Origin: Campylobacter concisus
GTDB lineage: Bacteria; Campylobacterota; Campylobacteria; Campylobacterales; Campylobacteraceae
Assembly: GCF_002913715.1 (NCBI RefSeq)
Contig: NZ_PPCE01000004.1
Span: 186,001 to 250,000, forward strand
DNA length: 64,000 nt
Reading direction: 5' to 3'
The translations under genes and the position numbers were made by a program. This document shows positions 1 through 9,021 of this stretch, in pieces. Every line of letters starts with the position of its first letter. Position 1 is the stretch's first letter. The notes beneath the pieces were generated by a model. The model did no database searches and was not told the DNA's origin. It worked only from the letters and a program-made list of their open reading frames with translations.

Positions 1-410
1 ACAAGCTTCATAAACGCCCCTATCGCAGCCACCACGTCAGTAAATTTCTCGCCCTCCATGTCTATAACGCCTCTTAGCAAGATCGCGCGGTTTTTTGCCG
101 CATAAAACCAAAATACCGCATCATCGCGAAGTCCAAGATCATAAGCGCGAGCTGAAAGGACAAAAAGAGTTATCGGAGAGACCATTTGCGGGGCGTCTTG
201 CACGATCTTTTCAGCCTTTTTAAAGTCCTCTTCTTTGCCACTTTTTAAAAGCTCATCTATCTTGTCATAGACCTTGACATACTCCACCTTGCCAGCATTT
301 GCTGAGTAGTAAGGCGTGACGTAGATGTCGATACTTCTTACTTTGCCATCGTTTGCAAAGCCACATACCGCTCCAAAAAGTAGCGCCGTAAGCAGTGATA
401 AAATTTTCAT
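1..410 (-). CDS. secreted hypothetical protein, 3' part outside window
   Basis: The reading frame is open from an ATG at 410 to the left edge, giving 136 residues with no stop, so the C-terminus is missing. The N-terminus is a classic signal peptide (MKI, then a run of Leu/Ala/Gly up to about residue 19), so the product is probably periplasmic. The mature part is mostly helical and resembles a tetratricopeptide-type helix pair around residues 80-105 (SARAYDLGL). An AGGAGC ribosome site lies 5 bases before the ATG. I do not recognise the family. A 27-bp palindrome lies just upstream (421-447). Confidence 0.7.
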   Translation of the reverse strand, partial: MKILSLLTALLFGAVCGFANDGKVRSIDIYVTPYYSANAGKVEYVKVYDKIDELLKSGKEEDFKKAEKIVQDAPQMVSPITLFVLSARAYDLGLRDDAVFWFYAAKNRAILLRGVIDMEGEKFTDVVAAIGAFMKL

Positions 411-420
411 TTTAGCTCCT

Positions 421-447
421 TAGTTAAAATTTTTATTATTTTAACTA
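421..447. promoter_or_regulatory. perfect 10-bp inverted repeat upstream of the secreted protein
   Basis: TAGTTAAAAT, seven bases, then ATTTTAACTA form a perfect palindrome ending 11 bases before the ATG of the leftmost gene. It could be an operator or a leader hairpin. No regulator can be named from sequence. Confidence 0.4.
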
Positions 448-480
448 AAAGCAGTTGAAAGGTTGGAGTAAATTTGAAAG

Positions 481-507
481 AAAGTCCGCAAATTTAAAGC
501 GGACTTT
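481..507 (-). terminator. rho-independent terminator after the PFL-family gene
   Basis: AAAGTCCGC and GCGGACTTT form a 9-bp stem with a 9-base AT-only loop. On the minus strand it starts 5 bases past the stop codon at 513 and is followed by a T-rich run (TTTCTTTC). Confidence 0.75.
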
Positions 508-512
508 GAAGA

Positions 513-1850
513 TTAGTTTTTAAAACTATGGATAGGTGCTGGAATTTGTCCGCCACGAGCGATGAAATCGGCACTTGAGGCCTTATTTATCTTCATCACA
601 GGCGCTCTTCCTAAAAGGCCGCCAAACTCGATCATATCGCCCTCACGTCCAAGAGGTATAATTCGAACGGCCGTTGTTTTTTGATTTATAACGCCGATAG
701 CCGCCTCATCAGCGATCATCGCAGCTATGCTCTCGCTTGGTGTGTCAGCAGGTATAGCGATCATATCAAGACCAACCGAGCATATCGCGGTCATCGCTTC
801 AAGTTTTTCTAAATTTAGTGAGCCAGCGCGCACCGCAGCTATCATGCCCTCATCCTCAGAAACTGGTATAAATGCACCGCTTAAGCCGCCCACTTGGTTA
901 CATGCCATTACACCACCTTTTTTGACCGCGTCATTTAGCAAAGCAAGTGCCGCAGTCGTGCCATGCGTACCAACAGCCTCAAGCCCCATCTCTTCAAGCA
1001 CACGAGCTACCGAGTCGCCCACAGCTGGTGTTGGGGCAAGAGAGAGATCGACGATACCAAATTTAACCCCAAGTCGCTCGCTCGCCATTTGGCCAACTAG
1101 CTGGCCGATACGCGTGATCTTAAACGCCGTTTTTTTAACGGTCTCAGCCACCACGTCAAAGCTCTCGCCACGCACCTTTTCAAGGGCTCTTTTTACTACT
1201 CCTGGACCAGAAACGCCAACATTTATCACCACATCAGCCTCGCCCACGCCGTGAAATGCCCCAGCCATGAAAGGATTATCCTCGACTGCGTTTGCAAAGA
1301 CGACAAGCTTGGCACAACCCATCCGAGATGCTGCCGCCGTCTCTTTTATAATGCGTCCCATATCACGCACTGCGCTCATATTTATGCCAGTTTTTGTTGA
1401 GCCGACATTGACACTTGCGCATACTTTTGAAGTCTGAGAAAGTGCTTGTGAGATAGAATTTATCAAAATTTCATCGCCCTTTTGATATCCCTTTTGAACT
1501 AAAGCTGAAAAACCACCTATAAAATCAATACCAACCTCAATAGCCGCCCTATCAAGCGTCTTTGCGATCATCACGTAGTCTTTTGCGTCCGTTGCGGCGC
1601 CGATTATCGAGATAGGCGTCACGCTCACTCTTTTATTGACGATTGGTATGCCTAGCTCAGCAGAAATTTCATTGCCCACTTTGACTAGGTCTTTGGCTTT
1701 AGTGGTGATTTTTGCGTAAATTTTGTCGCAAACTTTGTTTATATCAGGATCGATACAGTCAAGCAAACTAATGCCCATCGTGATCGTTCTGATGTCAAAA
1801 TTTTGCTCTTCGATCATCGAGATCGTTTCGGTTACGTTTTTGATGTCCAT
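513..1850 (-). CDS. PFL-family / UPF0210 (DUF711) protein
   Basis: This 445-residue protein matches the UPF0210/DUF711 family, whose fold resembles glycyl radical enzymes. The family is usually encoded beside a small ACT-domain protein, as here, where that gene lies 9 bases upstream (1860-2126). Glycine-rich stretches typical of the family are visible, for example [12 protein letters not shown] and [16 protein letters not shown]. No glycyl-radical consensus is obvious near the C-terminus, so radical chemistry should not be assumed. The biochemical role is unknown. A hairpin terminator follows at 481-507. The ATG at 1850 is the only good start. Confidence 0.85.
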   Translation of the reverse strand: MDIKNVTETISMIEEQNFDIRTITMGISLLDCIDPDINKVCDKIYAKITTKAKDLVKVGNEISAELGIPIVNKRVSVTPISIIGAATDAKDYVMIAKTLDRAAIEVGIDFIGGFSALVQKGYQKGDEILINSISQALSQTSKVCASVNVGSTKTGINMSAVRDMGRIIKETAAASRMGCAKLVVFANAVEDNPFMAGAFHGVGEADVVINVGVSGPGVVKRALEKVRGESFDVVAETVKKTAFKITRIGQLVGQMASERLGVKFGIVDLSLAPTPAVGDSVARVLEEMGLEAVGTHGTTAALALLNDAVKKGGVMACNQVGGLSGAFIPVSEDEGMIAAVRAGSLNLEKLEAMTAICSVGLDMIAIPADTPSESIAAMIADEAAIGVINQKTTAVRIIPLGREGDMIEFGGLLGRAPVMKINKASSADFIARGGQIPAPIHSFKN

Positions 1851-1859
1851 TGTTTTTCC

Positions 1860-2126
1860 TTAGATTGTATGCATCGCATCAAAGATAGCGGAACTTTGGA
1901 TATTTATCTTTACTTTTAGGCTCTCTCCAAGCTCGTTAAGTTCTGCTCTTAAGGCCGTAAAGTCCTTATTTTCATCACTTGAAACCACTGCCATCATCGT
2001 AAAAAACTCATCTAAAATAGTCTGTGAGATATCATCTATATTTAGTCCAAGCTCGCTAAGCTTTGCTGAGACGCCAGCAACGATGCCAACTCTATCTTTT
2101 CCGACTACGGTTACGATCGCTTTCAT
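1860..2126 (-). CDS. ACT-domain protein (UPF0237 type)
   Basis: This is an 88-residue single ACT domain starting MKAIVTVVGKDRVGIVAGV, the canonical ligand-binding beta strand and loop. A longer frame reaches back to 2198, but the ATG at 2126 has an AGGAGA site 5 bases upstream and begins exactly at the domain. The extra 24 residues are therefore not part of the protein. ACT domains usually bind amino acids. The conserved pairing with the PFL-family gene suggests an allosteric or sensing subunit, though the ligand is unknown. Confidence 0.85.
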   Translation of the reverse strand: MKAIVTVVGKDRVGIVAGVSAKLSELGLNIDDISQTILDEFFTMMAVVSSDENKDFTALRAELNELGESLKVKINIQSSAIFDAMHTI

Positions 2127-2270
2127 CTTTTCTCCTGTTAATAAATTTTTGATTTGAAGTGCATTTTGGCTCCAAAATTTAAGCCAAGCATCAAGCAAAG
2201 CTAAATTTTGGTAGCCAACTTTAAACGAACAAATTTTAAAATTTGCTCTAAATTTTATCTTTTGTAAATT

Positions 2271-3371
2271 TTACTTCGAGCAAGCACTCTTGCCGTCATT
2301 TACGGGCTGGATCGCTGAGTTATCAGCTCCGCCATCACTATTTATATTTTCTATCACTTCCCAAAGTCTAGCAGCCGCGCTCTCGTAGCGTTTTGCAGTG
2401 ACTGAGTTTGGCTCGTAGAAGCTAACTGGCTTACCATTATCTCCACCCACGCGAACAGCTGGCTCGATAGGGATTTCAGCTAAAATTTGCGTGTTGTAAG
2501 CTTTTGCCACCTCTTCAGTCGTGCCTTTGCCAAAGATGTCATACTCTTTGCCATTATCTGGGCAGATAAAACCACTCATATTTTCGATGACGCCAGCGAT
2601 TGGGATGTGGAGCTTCTCAAACATATCAAGCGCACGCTTGCTATCGTCAAGCGCTACAACTTGTGGCGTTGTGACGCAGACACCTGCCGTTACTGGTACG
2701 CTTTGAGCTAGAGTTAGCTGCGCGTCTCCCGTTCCTGGAGGCATGTCAAGAAACAAGACATCAAGCTCGCTCCAAAGCACGTCTTTTAGCAGCTGCTCGA
2801 TCGCTTTCATGATCATCGAACCACGCCAGATGAGGCTCATGCCCTCTTCCATCAAAACGCCCATACTCATCATCTCAACTCCGTGGCTAAGTATCGGTTT
2901 TAGCTTGTTACCAACGACTTGTGGCTGAGTATTTACTTCGCCAAGCATTCTTGGGATATTTGGTCCGTAGATGTCAGCGTCTAAAATTCCAACCTTTTTG
3001 CCTAGTTTTGCCATTGAGATGGCTAAATTTAGAGTCGTAGTTGATTTACCAACGCCGCCTTTACCTGAGCTTACCATTACGAAATTTTTAACTTGTGGCG
3101 CGATATTTTTGCCACTTTGAGTGTTACTTTTCTCCTCAGGTATCTTTGGCTGGATCAAATTTAACACATACTCATTTGAGCCCATGACACGTTTGATGTC
3201 CGTTTTTAGCTCATTTGCCACTTCTGGGCTTGAGCTAACTATCTCGACTTCTATTGTAATTTTATCGCCGATTTCTACATTTTTTACAAAGCCAAAGCTA
3301 ACTATATCTTTTTCAAAACCGGGATATATAACACCTTTTAGCCTATTTAAGACCTCTTCTTTATTTAACAT
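2271..3371 (-). CDS. mrp: Mrp/ApbC-type P-loop ATPase, Fe-S cluster carrier
   Basis: This 366-residue Mrp/NBP35-family protein is expected to carry and transfer iron-sulfur clusters in the cytoplasm. An N-terminal MIP18/DUF59-like domain (about residues 1-85) precedes the ATPase domain, which has the deviant Walker A motif GKGGVGKST and an [11 protein letters not shown]alker B region. The cluster-binding CxxC of many relatives is not seen; the equivalent stretch reads [14 protein letters not shown], with a single Cys. The ATG sits inside the 3' end of thiC (7-base overlap), with AAAGGAG in thiC serving as ribosome site, so the two are translationally linked. The C-terminal tail is Asn/Ser/Gly-rich. 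Confidence 0.9.
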   Translation of the reverse strand: MLNKEEVLNRLKGVIYPGFEKDIVSFGFVKNVEIGDKITIEVEIVSSSPEVANELKTDIKRVMGSNEYVLNLIQPKIPEEKSNTQSGKNIAPQVKNFVMVSSGKGGVGKSTTTLNLAISMAKLGKKVGILDADIYGPNIPRMLGEVNTQPQVVGNKLKPILSHGVEMMSMGVLMEEGMSLIWRGSMIMKAIEQLLKDVLWSELDVLFLDMPPGTGDAQLTLAQSVPVTAGVCVTTPQVVALDDSKRALDMFEKLHIPIAGVIENMSGFICPDNGKEYDIFGKGTTEEVAKAYNTQILAEIPIEPAVRVGGDNGKPVSFYEPNSVTAKRYESAAARLWEVIENINSDGGADNSAIQPVNDGKSACSK

Positions 3372-4663
3372 TTTTCTCCTTTTTCTAGATCTTTTGAAAT
3401 TTTATATGCACAAAATTTTGGTCCGCACATCGAACAAAAATGAGCGCTCTTAAACGCATCTTCTGGCAAGCTTTCATCGTGAAGCTCTCTAGCCTTTTTT
3501 GGATCAAAGCTAAGCTCAAACTGCTTGTTCCAATCAAACGCATATCTCGCATCACTCATCGCATGATCTTTTTCGATAGCTCCAGCTTTGCCAAGCGCGA
3601 CGTCTGCGGCATGAGCTGCTATCTTATGGGCTACAATGCCCTCTCTTACGTCATTTTCATTTGGCAAGCCAAGGTGCTCTTTTTGTGTCACGTAGCAAAG
3701 CATGCTAGCGCCGTGATATGCTGCCATTGTGCCGCCGATCGCTGACGTGATATGATCGTATCCTGCACCTATGTCTGAGACAAGCGGCCCAAGCACGTAA
3801 AATGGGGCGTCATGGCAGAGCTCTTGTTCGATTTTCATATTATACTCAATTTGATTTAATGGCACATGACCAGGGCCCTCGATCATCACTTGCACATCTT
3901 TTTGCCACGCACGAAGCGTAAGCTCTCCAAGCACCTTTAGCTCGCTAAGCTGTGCCTCATCTGTCGCATCAAAAAGACATCCTGGGCGAAGACCGTCGCC
4001 AAGCGAGAGCGAGACGTCATATCTTGCACAAATTTCTAAAATTTCATCAAAAATTTCATAGAAAGGATTTTGTCTCTTTAGCTTTGACATATAGCTTGCA
4101 CTTAAACTGCCACCGCGGCTTACTATGCCCATTTTACGCTTTTTGACAAGCGGCAAAAACTCACGCAAAAATCCAGCGTGTATCGTAAAGTAACTAACCC
4201 CTTGCTTTGCTTGCTTTTCAAGTATCTCTAAAATGAGCTCATTTGTGATATTGGTAACCTCTTTTGCCTCTTTTAAAATTTCATACATAGGCACTGTGCC
4301 AACTGGCACGCTTGAATGCTCGATGATCGCACTTCTAATAGAGTCCAAATCGCCGTCCGTACTTAGATCCATAACCGTATCAGCGCCAAATTCTAGGCAA
4401 ATTTCAAGCTTTCTAAGCTCAGTACAAATATCACTACTTAAGCTTGAGTTGCCGATATTTGCATTGACCTTTGTCTTTAGCTTTCTACCTATGCCCATTG
4501 GCTTTAAATTTTTATGATTTATATTTGCTGGGATGATGATGCTACCTTTTGCCACCTCATCCATCACTAAATTTTCACTAAGCCCTTCGATCCTTGCCAC
4601 ATAGCTCATCTCTTGTGTTATCTCGCCGCGCCTAGCATAATACATCTGCGTCTTATCTCTCAT
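3365..4663 (-). CDS. thiC: phosphomethylpyrimidine synthase ThiC
   Basis: ThiC is a radical-SAM enzyme that converts aminoimidazole ribotide to the hydroxymethylpyrimidine phosphate of thiamine. The 432-residue length is that of the short bacterial form without the N-terminal extension of the enterobacterial enzyme. Visible signatures are [12 protein letters not shown], the core HxGA region, and the C-terminal cluster motif CSMCGPKFC (C-x2-C-x4-C). The gene is first in a thiC-mrp pair. I looked for a TPP riboswitch in the roughly 140 bases upstream and found nothing resembling one. Confidence 0.95.
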   Translation of the reverse strand: MRDKTQMYYARRGEITQEMSYVARIEGLSENLVMDEVAKGSIIIPANINHKNLKPMGIGRKLKTKVNANIGNSSLSSDICTELRKLEICLEFGADTVMDLSTDGDLDSIRSAIIEHSSVPVGTVPMYEILKEAKEVTNITNELILEILEKQAKQGVSYFTIHAGFLREFLPLVKKRKMGIVSRGGSLSASYMSKLKRQNPFYEIFDEILEICARYDVSLSLGDGLRPGCLFDATDEAQLSELKVLGELTLRAWQKDVQVMIEGPGHVPLNQIEYNMKIEQELCHDAPFYVLGPLVSDIGAGYDHITSAIGGTMAAYHGASMLCYVTQKEHLGLPNENDVREGIVAHKIAAHAADVALGKAGAIEKDHAMSDARYAFDWNKQFELSFDPKKARELHDESLPEDAFKSAHFCSMCGPKFCAYKISKDLEKGEKC

Positions 4664-4810
4664 ATAAGGCCTTTTTTGATTTTTAAAAATCTCATTTTAG
4701 TCCTTTTTTGATTTAAACTAACTAAATAAGCTTTTAAAAATTTACTTTTTAAAAAGAAATTTTGAAGTTTTGAAATGTATAATTCTGTAACAATTTTCAA
4801 AGGAGTTATC

Positions 4811-5929
4811 TTGCTTGATATATCACTTATAATGCTTGGAGCAGGAAATTCTAGCCGTTTTGAGCTACCAGTAAAGAAGCAATGGCTTCGAATAGGAAGC
4901 GATCCACTTTGGCTATTTGCCACTAAAAATTTGAGTAACTTTTACACATTTAAAGAGATCATTGTCGTTAGCAAAGAGTGCAAATATATGTCAAAATTTG
5001 CTCCAAATTATAAATTTGTTGATGGCGGCGAAACCAGGCAAGATAGCCTAAAAAACGCACTTGAGCTAGTAAATAGTGAATTTGTCTTAGTTAGCGACAT
5101 CGCGCGTCCTTGCATATCAAGCGAGCTCTTTCACAAGATCATCGAGGCGGCCGCTCAGGCTGACTGCGTGGTGCCTGCACTAAAGATCGCTGACACTGCC
5201 TATCTTGGCGAAAATGCAATAGACAGAGAAAAGGTAAAACTTATCCAAACACCGCAGCTCTCGCGCACAGCACTTCTTAAAAAGGCTCTCAGCAGCGGCG
5301 AAATTTACACAGATGATAGCTCGGCTATGAGAGCCATTGGTGCGAGCGTTTGGCAAATTTTAGGTGATGAGATGGCAAGAAAGATCACTTACAAAGAGGA
5401 TCTTGCCAAAATTTCTGCTTTAAAAGAGCCAGAAAATGAAGTCTTTGTGGGAAATGGCTTTGACGTGCATGAGTTTGAAAAGGGCCGTCCTTTGATTCTT
5501 TGTGGCGAGAAGATCGACTATGAGTTTGGGCTAAAGGCTCACAGCGACGGCGACGTGGCACTTCATGCGCTAACTGACGCTATCTTGGGAGCTGCTGGAC
5601 TTGGCGATATAGGCGAGCTTTTTCCTGATACGGACGCTAAATTTAAAGATATTAGCTCCATTTACTTGCTTGAGGAAGCTTACAAAAGGGTGCAAAGTGT
5701 GGGCTTTGTGCTAACAAACGCTGATATTACGATAATGGCGCAAAAACCAAAAATTTCAAAGCTAAAGTCAAAAATGGAGGCAAATATCGCAAAAGCTCTA
5801 AATTTGAGCCAAAGCCGCATAAATGTAAAAGCGACGACTACTGAAGGGCTTGGCTTTGTAGGCAGATGCGAAGGGATCGCCGTAATGGCAAGTGCAAGCC
5901 TTAAATTTTACAACTGGAAGCAAATATGA
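4811..5929 (+). CDS. ispDF: bifunctional IspD/IspF isoprenoid enzyme
   Basis: This is a fusion of MEP cytidylyltransferase (IspD, about residues 1-205) and MECDP synthase (IspF, about 212-372), two steps of non-mevalonate isoprenoid synthesis. Such fusions are typical of Campylobacter and Helicobacter. The IspD start reads MLGAGNSSRF, and the IspF part has NGFDVHEFEKG, KAHSDGDVALHAL (metal-binding Asp/His) and GDIGELFPDTD. The start chosen is TTG at 4811 because AAAGGAG ends 6 bases before it. The frame opens earlier at 4775, but that start has no such site. The stop overlaps the next gene by ATGA. Confidence 0.93.
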   Translation: MLDISLIMLGAGNSSRFELPVKKQWLRIGSDPLWLFATKNLSNFYTFKEIIVVSKECKYMSKFAPNYKFVDGGETRQDSLKNALELVNSEFVLVSDIARPCISSELFHKIIEAAAQADCVVPALKIADTAYLGENAIDREKVKLIQTPQLSRTALLKKALSSGEIYTDDSSAMRAIGASVWQILGDEMARKITYKEDLAKISALKEPENEVFVGNGFDVHEFEKGRPLILCGEKIDYEFGLKAHSDGDVALHALTDAILGAAGLGDIGELFPDTDAKFKDISSIYLLEEAYKRVQSVGFVLTNADITIMAQKPKISKLKSKMEANIAKALNLSQSRINVKATTTEGLGFVGRCEGIAVMASASLKFYNWKQI

Positions 5930-6816
5930 AAATTTTAATAGTAGAAAATGAAATTTACCTAGCTGGCTCAATGGCTAGTAAGCTAGCTGATTTTGGCTAC
6001 GACTGCGAGATCGCTAAAAGCGTAAAAGAAGCGTTAAAGTTTGAAAATTTTGATGTAGTGTTACTTTCTACCACACTTCCAGGGCAAGATTTTTACCCTG
6101 TTATCGAAAAATTTAAAAGCTCTATCATCATTTTATTAATCGCTTATATCAACAGCGACACCGTGCTAAAGCCAATACAAGCGGGTGCGGTTGATTACAT
6201 CCAAAAGCCATTTATGATAGAAGAGCTAGTTAGAAAGATAAAGCATTTTGAGGAATTTAGAAATTTCAAAAATGAGATCAAAAACTATGAAAGCTACGTA
6301 AATTACGCTTTAAAAGAGTATGAAATTTCTAGCTTTGAGGCAAAAAAGATAAAATTTCCACTGCTTTTAAAATCAAGCAAAAGCGGATACAGCGATAAAT
6401 TTATATTTAGCTACGTAAAAGCTTGCAAATTACCATTTTTATTTTTAGGCAAAGCCTGTTTCTCTGAGCTTGAAAAGGCACTAGCCAAAAATGGTGATGA
6501 GCTAATCTATATGACAAATTTAGAGGAGCTAAAACAAGAAGAAAAAGAGAAAATTTTAGAAATTTGCAAAAAGAAAAAGGTTGCGATATCAACTAGCGAT
6601 TTTGCACAAAAAGCACCATTTGACGAGCTTGAACTTTCAGGACGCGATAAAAATTTCAATATCGATGAGATCGTTACGATAGATGAATATATAAAGTACA
6701 TAATCGTTAATTATCAAGATAAATTTCCTGATACAGAACTTAGCAAAAAGCTTGGAATTTCTAGAAAATCACTTTGGGAAAAGAGAAAGAAATATGACGT
6801 CAGCAAGAAAAAATAG
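5926..6816 (+). CDS. atypical orphan response regulator, HP1021/Cj1608-like
   Basis: The 296-residue protein has an N-terminal receiver-like domain (MKILIVENEIY; KPF near residue 97) and a C-terminal FIS-like helix-turn-helix (TELSKKLGISRKSLWEKR). The phospho-acceptor Asp is replaced by Ser48 (VVLLSTTLPG), as in the HP1021 group, which acts without canonical phosphorylation. In Helicobacter and Campylobacter that group links redox sensing, metabolism and oriC control. The position directly after ispDF and before the sulfurylase and pgpA genes is the same as I recall for Cj1608. ATGA overlap with ispDF indicates coupling. No kinase gene is adjacent. Confidence 0.85.
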   Translation: MKILIVENEIYLAGSMASKLADFGYDCEIAKSVKEALKFENFDVVLLSTTLPGQDFYPVIEKFKSSIIILLIAYINSDTVLKPIQAGAVDYIQKPFMIEELVRKIKHFEEFRNFKNEIKNYESYVNYALKEYEISSFEAKKIKFPLLLKSSKSGYSDKFIFSYVKACKLPFLFLGKACFSELEKALAKNGDELIYMTNLEELKQEEKEKILEICKKKKVAISTSDFAQKAPFDELELSGRDKNFNIDEIVTIDEYIKYIIVNYQDKFPDTELSKKLGISRKSLWEKRKKYDVSKKK

Positions 6817-7975
6817 TGAAATTTCTATAAATACCGAAGTTTTTGGTGCTTTGGAGCTAATAAAAAATAAAATTCTCTCAGATTATGACTCGCTGATGGA
6901 CGATGAACAGATAAAAGAGGTAAGTAAGAAAGGCTATTTTAATGGTGAGCCGATGCCGTATTCTTTTGGATTTGCTCCATTTGGCGAGCTAAATCAAAAT
7001 ATTGCCAGCAAGCTTACTCCTGGACAAAAGGTAAATCTAAGTCTTGATGGTAAGATTGTTGGGCACATCAATGTTGCCAAGGTCTTTAAATTTGACGAGA
7101 ACATGAGAGCTAAAAATATATTTTTAGCAAACGAAGCTAGCAATGATAAGGAGCTAAATTTAGGCAAATACGGCATTAGTGGCGAATTTGAGCTTTATGA
7201 TGAAAGTATGCAAATAAGTAAAAATGCACTAAACGATCTAATAAAAGAAGATGGCGCTAAAAAGATAACGGCTGTCTTTTTAACGGCTGATCCATTTAAT
7301 AGAGCTCACGAGCGCCTTGTTAGAATGACTATTGACAAAGCTGATTTAGTAATCATTTTTTTAATACGAACACGCGAAGAAAAGCACGTTGATTACGAGA
7401 TTAGAAAGCAAGTGCTAGATTATTTTATACAAAATTATTTACCGATAAAAAAGGTCTTTGTCTTTGCTCTAAAAAATACGACTCTTTTTAGCTCACATGC
7501 AAACCCAACACTTGAGTGCATCGCTGCTTCAAGATTTGGGGCAAATAAGCTAGTCATCGGACAAAACCACTCAGGAATTGGAATGTTTTTTGATCACAAT
7601 GAAGCTCATACGATTCTTGATATTTACAAAAACGACCTAAATTTAGAGGTAATCGTACTGCCAGAGCTAGTTTATTGCAATAAATGCAAGACACTAGTTA
7701 GTACCAAAAGTTGCCCGCACGGACAACATCATCAGATCAAATATCATCCAGATGTTATCAAAGAGCTGCTATTTAACGGCATTATGCCTCCAGCCATTCT
7801 TGTGAGGCCAGAAATTTCTGCACTAGTTTTAAGCAAACTCTTTACAAATCGCTTCAAAGACGTGCAAAAGCTTTGTGATGATCTTTTTGTAAATTCAGGA
7901 CTACTTGAAAACAAAACTGACCGCGATTTTTACGAAGAGCTTATGAAGCTTTATCAAACATCATCGCTCACTTAA
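6794..7975 (+). CDS. sat: ATP sulfurylase-like protein (sulfate adenylyltransferase)
   Basis: The 393-residue protein has the two-part layout of ATP sulfurylase, a PUA-like N-terminal domain and a nucleotidyltransferase core. The core contains TADPFNRAHERLVR, corresponding to the RNPxHxxHE substrate motif, and a late Cys pair (CNKCKTLVSTKSCPHG) seen in the archaeal/bacterial Sat type. The family makes adenosine phosphosulfate from sulfate and ATP. The motif here reads DPF instead of NPx, so activity on sulfate is not certain. The start at 6794 lies inside the regulator gene (23-base overlap) and is preferred over 6752, which would extend far upstream. Confidence 0.8.
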   Translation: MTSARKNSEISINTEVFGALELIKNKILSDYDSLMDDEQIKEVSKKGYFNGEPMPYSFGFAPFGELNQNIASKLTPGQKVNLSLDGKIVGHINVAKVFKFDENMRAKNIFLANEASNDKELNLGKYGISGEFELYDESMQISKNALNDLIKEDGAKKITAVFLTADPFNRAHERLVRMTIDKADLVIIFLIRTREEKHVDYEIRKQVLDYFIQNYLPIKKVFVFALKNTTLFSSHANPTLECIAASRFGANKLVIGQNHSGIGMFFDHNEAHTILDIYKNDLNLEVIVLPELVYCNKCKTLVSTKSCPHGQHHQIKYHPDVIKELLFNGIMPPAILVRPEISALVLSKLFTNRFKDVQKLCDDLFVNSGLLENKTDRDFYEELMKLYQTSSLT

Positions 7976-7983
7976 GGAAATTT

Positions 7984-8451
7984 ATGCAAAAACTATTTTT
8001 AACTTTTTTTGGATTTGGGCTTTTGCCAAAAGCACCTGGCACTTGGGGCTCGGTGGCTGGCGCTGTGGTAGCTTATTTTGTACTTTATTTTTTATCATCA
8101 ACCACGCTTTTTCTAGCTAGCATTTTGCTATTTTTGGTAAGCATTAGCGTTATAGATGATTTTGAAAAAAAGATAAATTCTCACGACGAAAGTTTTATTG
8201 TTATAGACGAAGTTGCTGGAGTTTGGCTTGCTATTGCCATTAGCGGAGCTACGATCTCTCAACTCATGCTCTCGCTTGTGCTTTTTAGAGTGCTTGATAT
8301 TAAAAAGCCTTCAATAATAGGTAGGATCGACCGCAATGTAAAAGGTGGCCTTGGCGTAATGGGCGATGATATGGTAGCTGGCTTTTTTGCTGGAATAATT
8401 AGCGCAATAATATACGGGGCTGCTATAAAATTTGGCATAACTTTGCCGTAA
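7984..8451 (+). CDS. pgpA: phosphatidylglycerophosphatase A
   Basis: The 155-residue PgpA dephosphorylates phosphatidylglycerol phosphate in the inner membrane. The family signature GFGLLPKAPGTWGS is near the N-terminus and IVIDEVAGVW follows around residue 77. Three to four hydrophobic segments span the rest. It closes the ispDF-regulator-sat-pgpA operon, with 8 bases between sat and its ATG and AAGGAAA as ribosome site. Confidence 0.93.
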   Translation: MQKLFLTFFGFGLLPKAPGTWGSVAGAVVAYFVLYFLSSTTLFLASILLFLVSISVIDDFEKKINSHDESFIVIDEVAGVWLAIAISGATISQLMLSLVLFRVLDIKKPSIIGRIDRNVKGGLGVMGDDMVAGFFAGIISAIIYGAAIKFGITLP

Positions 8452-8505
8452 AAAGATAGATTTTTTGGCTAAGTTATATAGGCTTAAATATCTTTTATAT
8501 AAATT

Positions 8506-8967
8506 TTAAGCAAGTCCTAGCTCATTTAAAACAGAACTTAGATTAACCGAGTTACTACTTTTACTATTAAGATTTTTTTGCTTCTCTAGCAGAACTTGAT
8601 TAGCAAGTGCTACATTTAGCTCTTTGCGGTAATCACTTAAAATTTTATCCATTATTTTAAGCAGCTCATTTTTTTGATCCTGTGTTTTTGCGGGATCATC
8701 TATGCCTAGAAGTTCTGTTAGCTCCTTTTTCTTTTGGGCTATTTTCTCTTCTATTTTATTAGAATTTAGCTCGCTTATAAAACCAACTGCACCGATTTCA
8801 GTAATCCTTTTTTTAAACTGTTCAATCTTGTCTGAAATTTTTGCATCGCTTGCGATCTTATCCATAGCAAGGCTTAAAATTTCATCAAAACTATTTTTTT
8901 TATCTTTAGTTTTGCTTGAGCCTGATTGCAATAGATAATCGATTATGTCGTTATTTTGTACCTTCAT
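8506..8967 (-). CDS. unknown 153-residue helical protein under a sigma-54 promoter
   Basis: The product is highly charged and almost wholly helical, with coiled-coil-like stretches at about residues 45-90 and 100-135 and a Ser/Asn-rich C-terminus. It has no signal peptide or membrane segment. I do not recognise a family. A near-consensus sigma-54 promoter ends about 36 bases upstream (9003-9021), and in Campylobacter that class drives mainly flagellar rod, hook and filament genes. A flagellar or co-regulated secreted role is therefore an inference from the promoter only. An AAGGAGAT site lies just before the ATG. Confidence 0.8.
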   Translation of the reverse strand: MKVQNNDIIDYLLQSGSSKTKDKKNSFDEILSLAMDKIASDAKISDKIEQFKKRITEIGAVGFISELNSNKIEEKIAQKKKELTELLGIDDPAKTQDQKNELLKIMDKILSDYRKELNVALANQVLLEKQKNLNSKSSNSVNLSSVLNELGLA

Positions 8968-9002
8968 ATATCTCCTTTTTACTGTATTGAGATATATTTT
9001 AT

Positions 9003-9021
9003 AAGCAAGATTTATTCCTAA
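9003..9021 (-). promoter_or_regulatory. sigma-54 (RpoN) promoter, -24/-12
   Basis: On the minus strand the sequence TTAGGAATAAATCTTGCTT has GG and GC separated by exactly 10 bases. It matches the Campylobacter RpoN pattern TTTGGAACxxxxxTTGCTT except at two conserved positions. The predicted transcript start is about 26 bases before the ATG at 8967. The site overlaps the last codons of hemH. Confidence 0.75.

Noticed and set aside
727..1254. Plus-strand frame of 175 residues opposite the PFL-family gene
   Set aside because: It is an antisense shadow of a strongly conserved gene, rich in Ser/Pro/Thr, with no start signal.
4664..4800. TPP riboswitch upstream of thiC
   Set aside because: No CTGAGA or ACCTGA-type conserved elements are present in the leader.
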